A DNA stretch of 64,000 nucleotides from Acidobacteriota bacterium (lineage in GTDB: Bacteria; Acidobacteriota; Terriglobia; Acidiferrales; UBA7541). This document shows, one piece after another, positions 1 through 6,451 of the stretch. How positions within the stretch are numbered: position 1 is the stretch's first letter; each line of letters starts with the position of its first letter. The position numbers and the translations under genes were made by a program. The stretch spans positions 62,001-126,000 of the forward strand of contig JABCZD010000011.1 in the NCBI GenBank assembly GCA_013289855.1, given 5' to 3'. The notes beneath the pieces were generated by a model, which was not told the origin of the DNA, ran no database searches, and was given only the letters and a program-made list of their open reading frames with translations.

Positions 1-557
1 TGGAAGCGCTTGCCATTCTTTTGAAAGACTGGGAACGCTGGAGCGCCGAGCTGATGGAGAGCCATCTCTCCTATCCGGTTCTGGCGTATTTCCGCTCGCA
101 GCATGACAACCAATCCTGGGTGGCCTCGCTTACTTCGATCCTGGATACTTGCGCGCTGGTCATCGTCGGCATCGACGGCGCTTGCGAGAAACAAGCGGAG
201 CTGACCTTCGCCATCGCGCGGCACGCGGTGGCGGATCTGGCGCAAGTTTTCGGCACCTCGCCGGTTCCGCTGCCGCAAGACCGCCTGACCCCGGAGAATC
301 TCCGTCACATCCGCGACGTCCTGGCGGAGCGCGGCCTGAAGCTACGCGACGGTGAAGCTGCCGATCAAAAGCTCACCAAGCTGCGCAACATGTATGAGCC
401 GTACATCTATTCCCTGGGAACGTATTTGCGTCAGCCGCTGCCGCCGTGGATTCCACTGAAAAAAGGAAAAGACAATTGGCAGACCACGGCCTGGGCGGAA
501 GTCATGGGACAAGTGGAGAAGAGCGCCGCTGCAGTGACGCTGGACGACCACTTCTAG
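1..557 (+). CDS. Potassium-channel-like protein, C-terminal part (5' end outside window)
   Basis: The reading frame is open from the first bases of the window (codons from position 3) and stops at 557, so this is the 3' part of a longer gene. The visible protein has an acidic, aromatic stretch (DWERWSAEL, then SHLSYPVLAYFRSQHDNQSW) followed by a helical, soluble tail. That stretch resembles the cytoplasmic region after the pore in bacterial two-pore-domain (Ion_trans_2) channels; this is recognition by memory, not a search result. No membrane segment is left inside the window, so the pore itself cannot be checked. A TTG at 21 could be read as a start, but the open upstream frame argues for truncation by the window edge. 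Confidence 0.55.
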   Translation, partial: EALAILLKDWERWSAELMESHLSYPVLAYFRSQHDNQSWVASLTSILDTCALVIVGIDGACEKQAELTFAIARHAVADLAQVFGTSPVPLPQDRLTPENLRHIRDVLAERGLKLRDGEAADQKLTKLRNMYEPYIYSLGTYLRQPLPPWIPLKKGKDNWQTTAWAEVMGQVEKSAAAVTLDDHF

Positions 558-605
558 CCGATTTTCAGCCGCACGGTTTTTGTGCAAAGGTTTTTGTAGA
601 AGGTT

Positions 606-634
606 TTCTAGCGCCGCCCTTTAGGGCGGCATCT
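606..634. other. GC-rich palindromic hairpin between the channel gene and the quinone reductase gene
   Basis: The sequence GCCGCCCT followed directly by AGGGCGGC forms an 8-bp palindrome downstream of the stop at 557 and about 25 bases before the next start. No T-run follows on the plus strand, so it is a weak terminator candidate at best; it could equally be a repetitive palindrome. Confidence 0.35.
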
Positions 635-656
635 TCTCGCCAGCAGGAGCCACAAC

Positions 657-1619
657 ATGAAAGCCATCCGTGTCCACAAATTTGGCGGTTCCGAAGAATT
701 GAAGCTTGAAGAAATCCCAACACCCCAACCCGCCGCGGGCCAGGTGCTGGTGCGCATCCACGCCGCGGGCGTCAATCCTTACGACACCTACATGCGCGCG
801 GGCACGTACGCCGTCAAACCGCCTCTGCCGTACACGCCGGGCTCGGATGCCGCCGGCGTAATTGAAGCCATCGGCGAGGGCATTAAGAAAGTGAAGGTCG
901 GCGACCGCGTGTACACCGCCAGAACTATTACTGGTGCCTACGCGGAATACGCACTGGCCCTAGAGGAACAGGTGTTTTGCCTGCCAGAGAAAATCAACTT
1001 TGCGCAAGGCGCCGGAGTTTGGGTGCCCTACGGCACGGCGTACCACGCACTGTTCCATTCCGCGCAAGCGCATGCATCGGAAACGGTTTTAGTGCACGGC
1101 GCCAGCGGTGGCGTGGGCACTGCTACGTTGCAACTGGCTCGCGCTGCTGGCCTCACGGTTTTCGGAACAGCCGGCACCGCTAAGGGCCTGGAACTTGCCA
1201 CGCGCGAAGGCGCGCACCGTGTTTTCGATCACGCCAAGCCGGGCTATGCGGAACAGATCATGGAAGCCAGCGAAGGACGCGGCGTCGACATCGTCGTTGA
1301 AATGCTCGCCAACGTAAATCTGCCTGGCGACATGAAAATGCTGGCCACCAACGGCCGCATCATCGTGGTCGGCAATCGCGGCGAAGTCACCATCAACGCC
1401 CGTGAACTGATGAGCCGCCGCGCGGCGGTTCGCGGATTCACGCTGTGGGCGCTCACCGCCGCGGAAACCGCGGATATTCACGCGGGCCTTGGCGCCGGAA
1501 TGGAAAACGGCACGCTGCGTCCGATCGTGGGGAAAGAAATTCCCCTTGTCGAAGCTCCGCGCGCGCATCGGGAGGTTCTGGAGCCCGGCGCGCATGGGAA
1601 GATTGTTTTAATTCCCTAA
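657..1619 (+). CDS. NADPH:quinone reductase, zinc-independent MDR family
   Basis: A 320-residue medium-chain dehydrogenase/reductase. The N-terminal GroES-like part has the typical AAGVNPYDTYMRAG and YTPGSDAAGVIEAIGEG segments, and the Rossmann part carries the NADPH loop GASGGVGTA near residue 150. Zinc-binding cysteines of alcohol dehydrogenases are absent, which places it with quinone oxidoreductases (one-electron or two-electron reduction of quinones, or 2-alkenal reduction) rather than alcohol dehydrogenases. Length is usual for the family. The start is supported by AGGAG at 644-648 before ATG 657. It stands alone between unrelated genes; the physiological substrate cannot be told from sequence. 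Confidence 0.85.
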   Translation: MKAIRVHKFGGSEELKLEEIPTPQPAAGQVLVRIHAAGVNPYDTYMRAGTYAVKPPLPYTPGSDAAGVIEAIGEGIKKVKVGDRVYTARTITGAYAEYALALEEQVFCLPEKINFAQGAGVWVPYGTAYHALFHSAQAHASETVLVHGASGGVGTATLQLARAAGLTVFGTAGTAKGLELATREGAHRVFDHAKPGYAEQIMEASEGRGVDIVVEMLANVNLPGDMKMLATNGRIIVVGNRGEVTINARELMSRRAAVRGFTLWALTAAETADIHAGLGAGMENGTLRPIVGKEIPLVEAPRAHREVLEPGAHGKIVLIP

Positions 1620-1748
1620 TCTGACGCGACTTGCCGGGCCGCCGAAAATAAGGGCCACGCCGCCCGCGCGGCTCATTTATACCTTATAATTCCCACTCGC
1701 CAAGGCCGCCGCACTTCTTCGTCTTAGCGGCCGGGCGCGATATAAACC

Positions 1749-3395
1749 GTGCTACTTTTCAACCTTTTCGCCATGCTGCTCGCCGCGCAAGGCGGCCTCG
1801 GCCACTACTGGCGCAAGATCACCGACCGCACCTTCAGCGGCATGTACCACGCCAACGCCTTCGACCTGGCGATGATGATCCCCTATTTCATCGTGCTTTT
1901 CGTGCTCGCGGCGTATGGCTTGCACCGCTATTGGCTGGTCTACGAATATTTCGCGTACGCTAAAAACGTCCCGGCGGCGCCGCCGCCCGTTGCGCAATGG
2001 CCGCGGGTCACCGTTCAGCTTCCCATCTTTAACGAGCGCTACGTGATCGAGCGGCTCATCGACGCCATTTCGCGTTTCGATTATCCGCGCGAGTTGCTGG
2101 ATGTTCAGGTGCTCGACGACTCCACCGACGAAACCCGCCAGGTGGCCAGCGATTGCGTGGACCGCTATGCCGCGCAGGGTTTACCCATCACGTACATCCA
2201 CCGCACCAATCGCGAAGGGTTTAAAGCTGGCGCGTTGGAAAACGGCTTGCGCACCAGCAAAGGCGAGTTCGTAGCCATCTTCGATGCGGACTTTGTGCCT
2301 GAACCGGATTTTCTGAGCCGCACCATTCCGTATTTCATGAACCCTGAGGGCGGACCTGGAATCGGCATGGTGCAGACGCGCTGGACGTACCTCAACTCCG
2401 ATTACTCACTACTGACCAACGTGGAAACCATTCTGCTGGACGGGCATTTCGTCGTTGAACATGGCGCGCGTTCGCGGCGCGGCACGTTTTTTAATTTCAA
2501 CGGCACGGCCGGCGTGTGGCGGCGCATCGCCATCGATCAAGCCGGCGGCTGGCAGCACGATACGCTCACCGAAGACACCGACCTTTCTTATCGCGCGCAA
2601 TTAAAAGGCTGGAAATTTCTCTATCTACCGCAAATTGCTTGCGCGTCGGAACTTCCCGTGGATATGAACGGCTTCAAAGCACAGCAAGCGCGTTGGGCCA
2701 AGGGTTTGATGCAGACCGCGAAAAAAATTCTGCCGAGAGTTTTTCGCGCGAATGTTCCGTGGCACGTCAAGGCCGAAGCTTTTTTTCACCTCACCGCCAA
2801 TATTTCCTACCCGCTGATGGTGATTCTTTCCACCATGCTGCTGCCCGCCATGATCGTGCGTTTCTACCAGGGCTGGTTTCAAATGCTGCTCATCGACCTG
2901 CCGCTATTTCTGGCGTCCACGTGCTCCATCTCCAGTTTTTATCTGGTCTCGCAACGCGAACTCCGCCCTAAGACTTGGTGGCGCACCTTTTTATATTTAC
3001 CGTTCGTGATGGCCACGGGCATTGGAATTTCCATACGCAACGCGCAAGCGGTGATCGAAGCCATTATCGGCAAGAAGTCGGACTTCGCGCGCACGCCAAA
3101 ATTTAATATCGCGGGGAAAGCCGGAAGTTTTGCGAAGAAATCCTATCGCAACAAAGCCGGCTGGATCGCCTATGCCGAGGTACTCCTGGGTTTGTACTTC
3201 GCAGCTACGGTAGTTTATTCCGTCCTGCGGGAGAATTACGCCACCGTGCCGTTCCTGCTGCTCTTCGTGTGGGGTTACCTGTACACGGGATTTATGTCGT
3301 TGAGTCAGGTGTACTTCACCAATCTGCGCTTCGGGCGGACCGCTATTCCGCCGGCTGAAATGCGCCCTGCGGCCACTGGAGCGCCGGGATTTTGA
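1749..3395 (+). CDS. Membrane glycosyltransferase family 2, cellulose/mannan-synthase-like
   Basis: A 548-residue processive family 2 glycosyltransferase. One membrane span lies near residues 40-60, then the cytosolic catalytic domain with all hallmark motifs: DDSTD (residues 123-127), the metal-binding DAD (179-181), TED with the catalytic aspartate (around 276) and QQARW (312-316), the QxxRW signature of polysaccharide synthases. Several spans follow between about 350 and 530. It should polymerise a nucleotide-sugar into a beta-linked polysaccharide and pass it through the membrane. No BcsB, BcsC or PilZ partner is adjacent, so it is more like the stand-alone CsA/ManS-type enzymes. The start used is GTG 1749; ATG 1773 is possible. 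Confidence 0.85.
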   Translation: MLLFNLFAMLLAAQGGLGHYWRKITDRTFSGMYHANAFDLAMMIPYFIVLFVLAAYGLHRYWLVYEYFAYAKNVPAAPPPVAQWPRVTVQLPIFNERYVIERLIDAISRFDYPRELLDVQVLDDSTDETRQVASDCVDRYAAQGLPITYIHRTNREGFKAGALENGLRTSKGEFVAIFDADFVPEPDFLSRTIPYFMNPEGGPGIGMVQTRWTYLNSDYSLLTNVETILLDGHFVVEHGARSRRGTFFNFNGTAGVWRRIAIDQAGGWQHDTLTEDTDLSYRAQLKGWKFLYLPQIACASELPVDMNGFKAQQARWAKGLMQTAKKILPRVFRANVPWHVKAEAFFHLTANISYPLMVILSTMLLPAMIVRFYQGWFQMLLIDLPLFLASTCSISSFYLVSQRELRPKTWWRTFLYLPFVMATGIGISIRNAQAVIEAIIGKKSDFARTPKFNIAGKAGSFAKKSYRNKAGWIAYAEVLLGLYFAATVVYSVLRENYATVPFLLLFVWGYLYTGFMSLSQVYFTNLRFGRTAIPPAEMRPAATGAPGF

Positions 3396-3459
3396 GTCTG
3401 TAGGCCACCTTCTGCACGTGCAGCAATTTCATATCATACTGAGCGCAAATGGGTTAAAT

Positions 3460-3483
3460 GGCGATTATGCACTTGACACAGAT
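3460..3483 (+). repeat. Left terminal inverted repeat of the IS1595-type element
   Basis: Twenty-four bases that match the reverse complement of 6294-6317 exactly. The repeat contains TTGACA (3473-3478), which serves as the -35 box of the transposase promoter. Confidence 0.9.
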
Positions 3484-3510
3484 ACGGTAATGCGCTAGAC
3501 TTTGCGCATT
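3473..3510 (+). promoter_or_regulatory. Transposase promoter with operator-like palindrome
   Basis: TTGACA at 3473-3478 lies inside the terminal repeat; after exactly 17 bases comes TAGACT (3496-3501) as -10. The expected start of transcription, about 3508, is only a few bases before ATG 3511, which predicts a leaderless or nearly leaderless mRNA. A 7-bp inverted repeat, AATGCGC (3489-3495) and GCGCATT (3504-3510), straddles the -10 box and could be an operator for self-repression. The promoter elements are seen; the regulation is inference. Confidence 0.6.
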
Positions 3511-4440
3511 ATGAACCTCATAGACGTAACCCGTCAATTCGCCACTGAAGAGAAATGCCTCGAATACATCGAAAAGATGCGCTGGCCGCATGGCGTTGGC
3601 TGCATCCACTGTGGCGTGATGAACGTGTCGAAGATTACCCGCGAGACGGTAGGCGCGAACAAGCGCGGCACGATCTACCAGTGCTTAGAGAAGGGCTGCG
3701 GGAAGCAATTCAGCGCCACTAGCGGCACGATCTTTAACGATACGCATCTCCCGCTCACCAAATGGATGATGGCGATTGCGATGATCTGTGAGGCTAAGAA
3801 GGGCATCTCTGCGAAACAAGTACAGCGGCACATCGGCGTGAATTACCGGACCGCTTGGCACCTGTGCCACCGCATCCGCGCAGCGATGAAAGACGGCGGC
3901 TTGCTGACTGGCGTTGTGGAAGCCGACGAAACGTACCTCACTCCCAAGAAGCCGCGCAAGGGCAAGCCGTACGTCAAGAAAGAGAAGCGCGATATCGTGC
4001 TCGGAATGGTAGAGCGTGGCGGGCGATTGCGCCTTGTTCCCATCGCAGACGCCAAGATGGAAATAATCGAACCCATGCTAGAGAAGCATATTTCGCCGGA
4101 TGCCACGCTCCAGACGGACGGCCATCCCACCTACGCAATAATCAGCCAGCGCAAATGGACTGGACGCCACCGCGTCATCGATCACACGCGCAGCTACGTG
4201 AACGGCGACATTCACGCCAACACGATTGAGAATGCGTTCTCCCTGCTCAAGCGCGGCGTCTACGGCACGTTCCACAAGGTTTCGATAAAGCACCTTGGCC
4301 GCTACTGCGATGAGTTTTCGTTTCGGTTCAATCGGCGGGATGAGCAAAAGCAGATGTTTGATTCAACGCTGAAAAATATCGTGAACGAAAAAGCGCTGCC
4401 CTACGCAAAGCTCACGGCCTCGCCTGTATCAGAGGCTTAG
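3511..4440 (+). CDS. IS1595 family (ISXO2-like) transposase
   Basis: A 309-residue transposase from ATG 3511 (a TTG at 3502 in the same frame is less likely because the -10 box ends at 3501). The N-terminus holds a zinc ribbon with CIHC and a later CLEKGC-type cysteine pair, and the helical region PLTKWMMAIAMICEAKKGISAKQVQRHIGV. The DDE domain follows: VEADETY (first Asp), LQTDGHPTY (second Asp) and HANTIENAFSLLKRGVYG (the Glu/Asn region), ending in the family's CDEFSFRFNRR motif. Nothing is truncated, so it may be active. It contains three AUA isoleucine codons (4063, 4138, 4285), relevant to the tRNA behind it. Confidence 0.92.
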   Translation: MNLIDVTRQFATEEKCLEYIEKMRWPHGVGCIHCGVMNVSKITRETVGANKRGTIYQCLEKGCGKQFSATSGTIFNDTHLPLTKWMMAIAMICEAKKGISAKQVQRHIGVNYRTAWHLCHRIRAAMKDGGLLTGVVEADETYLTPKKPRKGKPYVKKEKRDIVLGMVERGGRLRLVPIADAKMEIIEPMLEKHISPDATLQTDGHPTYAIISQRKWTGRHRVIDHTRSYVNGDIHANTIENAFSLLKRGVYGTFHKVSIKHLGRYCDEFSFRFNRRDEQKQMFDSTLKNIVNEKALPYAKLTASPVSEA

Positions 4441-4559
4441 ATATGCGCCTGCCGAGCGTTTTTATTTTCTTGCGAGGCTCGGGCTTGGTGCTGAGGAGTT
4501 TCGCCAGAGCTGCGTCGAATTTCTCTTTTTCGACTTTCATGTCGCGATGTTATCATAAT

Positions 4560-4654
4560 TGGCGGGTCCGGAAGGATTCGGACCTCCGGAACGTGCGTTA
4601 ACACGTTCTCCACGATTATAAATCGGGTGCAATAAACCACTCTGCCACGGACCC
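4560..4654 (-). tRNA. Class II serine-like tRNA with anticodon UAU (reads AUA)
   Basis: On the minus strand a complete cloverleaf can be folded: 7-bp acceptor stem (4648-4654 with 4564-4570, no mismatch), U8 and G9, a serine-type D arm, an anticodon arm with loop UUUAUAA (anticodon UAU at 4618-4620), a long variable arm with a perfect 7-bp stem (GAACGUG/CACGUUC), a 5-bp T stem, discriminator G73 and an encoded CCA (4560-4562). A long variable arm with G73 is the bacterial tRNA-Ser pattern (Leu and Tyr tRNAs use A73), yet the anticodon is that of isoleucine AUA. Oddities: C28-U42 mismatch in the anticodon stem and C instead of the near-universal U at position 55. It may be a missense-type tRNA or a decaying copy. 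Confidence 0.75.
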
Positions 4655-4663
4655 GCAGTAAAG

Positions 4664-4695
4664 GGAGGAGAGCAGCCAAAAGCCGCTCTCCTCTT
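4664..4695. other. Long hairpin just upstream of the tRNA
   Basis: GAGGAGAGC and GCTCTCCTC form a 9-bp stem around a short loop, between the tRNA 5' end (4654) and the divergent small-RNA promoter. It has no convincing T-run on either strand. It could insulate the two divergent transcripts or be a processing signal in the tRNA precursor; this is inference. Confidence 0.45.
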
Positions 4696-4725
4696 GGCCT
4701 TTCAGGAGCAACGATCCCTTATTTC

Positions 4726-4754
4726 TTGTTGGTGGCCCGCGAATATGGTATAAA
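4726..4754 (+). promoter_or_regulatory. Sigma-70-type promoter of the small RNA
   Basis: TTGTTG (4726-4731), a 17-base spacer and TATAAA (4749-4754) with an extended -10 TGG just upstream. Transcription should begin near 4761. No protein gene follows on the plus strand before the terminator at 4877-4922. Confidence 0.65.
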
Positions 4755-4760
4755 TACATG

Positions 4761-4922
4761 TGGAGCGTCTCCTGTCGGGGTTGCTTCAAATTGGTCGCGC
4801 CTGAGAGGGTTGATCTCTCGCCTCCGGGGTCAAGGCCCGGCGGTCTACGTTAACCTAAGGCGCGCAAGTACTGAGAGCGGCCAGCCAATTTCTTAACCGA
4901 GTTAGCTGGCCGCTTTTGTTTC
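4761..4922 (+). ncRNA. Candidate structured small RNA carried by the IS1595-type element
   Basis: A roughly 160-nt transcript is defined by a good promoter (4726-4754) and an intrinsic terminator. Its predicted fold begins with a GGAG/CTCC hairpin (4762-4772). Then a 7-bp closing stem (CGCGCCT 4796-4802 with AGGCGCG 4858-4864) encloses three hairpins: GAGAG/CTCTC (4803-4819), CCGGG/CCCGG with the 7-nt loop GTCAAGG (4824-4840) and a weak GGT/ACC one (4842-4855). The layout recalls a cloverleaf, but bases 8-9, a proper T arm and CCA are missing, so it is not a tRNA. No significant open reading frame lies within it. I cannot assign it to a known RNA family. Confidence 0.55.
4877..4922 (+). terminator. 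Intrinsic terminator of the small RNA
   Basis: Perfect 9-bp stem GCGGCCAGC (4877-4885) / GCTGGCCGC (4905-4913), followed by TTTTGTTTC. The hairpin overlaps the stop codon of the convergent minus-strand gene. Confidence 0.8.
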
Positions 4923-5312
4923 TGCTGTCCGAACCTTCCAGACATTGTTTCCTACGTTCTCGAACAATTGGCCGTTTCTGTGCAAATAAACGTACAAGGC
5001 TTTCTCCCTCTTTTTGGCGTCCGCTGAGTCTCCTGTCCAACCGATCTGCTGCATCTTCTCAAGCAGTTTTCGCAAATGCAGCGGTCCCTGCTTTCGCAAA
5101 ACTTCAAGCGCGGCAGCGGAAGTATTGGGCTTGGCTACGTTGCTTATGGGCTGGGGCTGATTCACATGCTTTGCAGTCGATGTGTCCAAACGCTCAGCCA
5201 ACATGAGAAATTGTTCGAGCAGCATTTTGCGATTCATCAATGCCGCGTGCTCTTTCAGCTTCACCTCCAGTTCTGTTATCTCTTTTCGGGCCTGCTCGAC
5301 GGTCATAGGCAT
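4902..5312 (-). CDS. Small protein with N-terminal coiled coil and winged-helix (HARE-HTH-like) C-terminus
   Basis: A 136-residue protein. Residues about 4-45 are a charged heptad-like helix (EQARKEITELEVKLKEHAALMNRKM), followed by a polar linker. Residues about 65-125 look like a small winged helix: AALEVLRKQGPLHLRKLLEKM, then a KKREKALYVYLHRNGQLFENVGNNVWKV segment in which a basic helix is followed by a beta wing. This pattern fits the HARE-HTH family seen in regulators and restriction-linked proteins; the assignment is from pattern only. It lies inside the IS1595-type element, convergent with the small RNA whose terminator hairpin covers its stop codon. It might regulate the element's other genes; that is speculation. 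Confidence 0.6.
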   Translation of the reverse strand: MPMTVEQARKEITELEVKLKEHAALMNRKMLLEQFLMLAERLDTSTAKHVNQPQPISNVAKPNTSAAALEVLRKQGPLHLRKLLEKMQQIGWTGDSADAKKREKALYVYLHRNGQLFENVGNNVWKVRTAETKAAS

Positions 5313-5523
5313 CGGGAGAACCCCCCTTCAACAAACACTCTACATGTAGAAGGCACATCGTGTCAAATTTGTGTGTGCGTAGGTACCAAAAAAACTAAAG
5401 TACTAGGACTGGAACTGAAGTATATACTCACGGAGGTGGCTTGCGCGACACTTCATTGTGTTATACGCTCAGTGTGAAAAACGGTGCAGCTAGCCCAACG
5501 ATGATTCGCCCGGACTCCAGCCC

Positions 5524-6252
5524 ATGAGCGAAATAACCAATTCCCAGCAAGAAACACAAAATGGACAGCACAAAGAGCATTACCTTCGTCGCTATATTTG
5601 GAATCCCCTGTTTAAGGACAAAGGGGTAATGTGGACCGCCGTGTTCACTGGAATACTGACTCTCTTCACTTATCAACTCTACCGCGTAGCTGACTTGACC
5701 GACGAGACCCATCGTGCTAACGCGCGGGCTTTTCTTAGTCTCGCTGGCCCCGTACTCGGACCAAGATATACCGCTCCTCCTGATGAGTGGATCGGCCAAG
5801 AATTTTCTTTGAACTGGGTCAACAGTGGCACTACCCCCGCCAGAAACGTAATTTTCCAGTCCAGCGTAGAAGCATGGCCCAACGATCTCCCGGCCGAGTT
5901 CTCCTACGCTGACAACAGGGCCAGCAGAGTGAACGGCATTGTTGGACCTAAAGCGGTATATGGAACTCTCGCCCATGTCTCGAAAGCTGATTTGGTATCG
6001 ACGTGGCAGAGTAAGTCCCATTTGTTTTTTTGGGGCAGTGTTGTCTACAAGGATATTTTCCCGGGAGACCCAGATAGGCTCACAGAATTTTGCCTCGAAA
6101 TGACGCACCTCACTATCAATAACGCCAAGGATATTCTCGAACCGAATGCTGCGTTGATCGGCTTCCAATGGCAGTCCTGCAAGGCACACAACTGCTATGA
6201 TGAGGACTGCAAAGACTATTCCGCCAAAGTTAAGGAACTGCAAGCCGAATAA
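5524..6252 (+). CDS. One-span membrane protein of unknown function, passenger of the IS1595-type element
   Basis: A 242-residue protein with a short polar N-terminus, one membrane span around residues 38-55 (GVMWTAVFTGILTLFTYQLY) and a C-terminal domain of about 185 residues rich in beta-type segments (FSLNWVNSGTTPARNVIFQSSVE and similar). The RAFLSLAGP and NSGTTPARN motifs are common in a widespread family of uncharacterised bacterial proteins, often found as solitary accessory genes. Three cysteines cluster near the C-terminus (CKAHNCYDEDCK). At least one AUA codon is used (GIL near residue 43). A longer overlapping frame on the opposite strand (5461-6294) is judged a shadow. No good ribosome-binding site is seen. 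Confidence 0.65.
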   Translation: MSEITNSQQETQNGQHKEHYLRRYIWNPLFKDKGVMWTAVFTGILTLFTYQLYRVADLTDETHRANARAFLSLAGPVLGPRYTAPPDEWIGQEFSLNWVNSGTTPARNVIFQSSVEAWPNDLPAEFSYADNRASRVNGIVGPKAVYGTLAHVSKADLVSTWQSKSHLFFWGSVVYKDIFPGDPDRLTEFCLEMTHLTINNAKDILEPNAALIGFQWQSCKAHNCYDEDCKDYSAKVKELQAE

Positions 6253-6293
6253 GCCTGCCCTGTCACGGCAGCTCATACTGGACTCCAAGGGCA

Positions 6294-6317
6294 ATCTGTG
6301 TCAAGTGCATAATCGCC
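6294..6317 (-). repeat. Right terminal inverted repeat of the IS1595-type element
   Basis: Exact reverse complement of 3460-3483. Like the left copy it contains TTGACA, here directed inward on the minus strand, but no convincing -10 box follows at the right distance. Confidence 0.9.
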
Positions 6318-6451
6318 GTTAAAGTCGATTGTTTTCAGTATGTTGCGCAAGTGCTCATTCTGCACAGGTTACGCCGGTTTTTTGTTTGTTATTTAGTTAC
6401 CCTACGTCATTCCGGGGCCATCTTATTGTGGCGCGGAAAAACCGTGCGAAT

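Larger units (their letters stand above)
3460..6317. mobile_element. IS1595-type element with passenger genes, bounded by perfect 24-bp inverted repeats
   Basis: Positions 3460-3483 and 6294-6317 are perfect 24-base inverted repeats (outer end GGCGATTATGCAC, inner end ACAGAT). Between them lie an IS1595/ISXO2-type transposase, a tRNA, a small RNA unit, a wHTH-like gene and a membrane-protein gene. Both flanks carry GTTAAA (3453-3458 and 6318-6323), offset by one base relative to the repeats, compatible with a slightly decayed target duplication; IS1595 elements are known to duplicate about 8 bp. The element sits in the gap between the glycosyltransferase and the convergent phosphoesterase gene, so it interrupts no obvious gene. 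IS1595-family elements with passenger genes are known; this cargo I do not recognise. Confidence 0.85.

Noticed and set aside
4562..4656. A 9-bp acceptor stem (non-canonical 9/3 or 9/5 tRNA)
   Set aside because: Two extra flanking GC pairs could extend the stem to 9 bp, but the canonical 7/5 fold places U8, G73 and an encoded CCA correctly, so the normal layout is preferred.
4437..4679. An 80-residue minus-strand frame
   Set aside because: It covers the tRNA gene and the downstream flank; the tRNA explains the sequence.
4796..4864. A second tRNA (anticodon CAA) in the small RNA
   Set aside because: The 7-bp stem and the GTCAAGG loop look tRNA-like, but bases 8-9, a T arm with the conserved loop and a CCA end are missing.
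5461..6294. A 277-residue minus-strand frame with two hydrophobic stretches
   Set aside because: It overlaps the 242-residue plus-strand frame, whose RAFLSLAGP and NSGTTPARN motifs fit a known type of uncharacterised protein; the minus frame also runs into the terminal inverted repeat.
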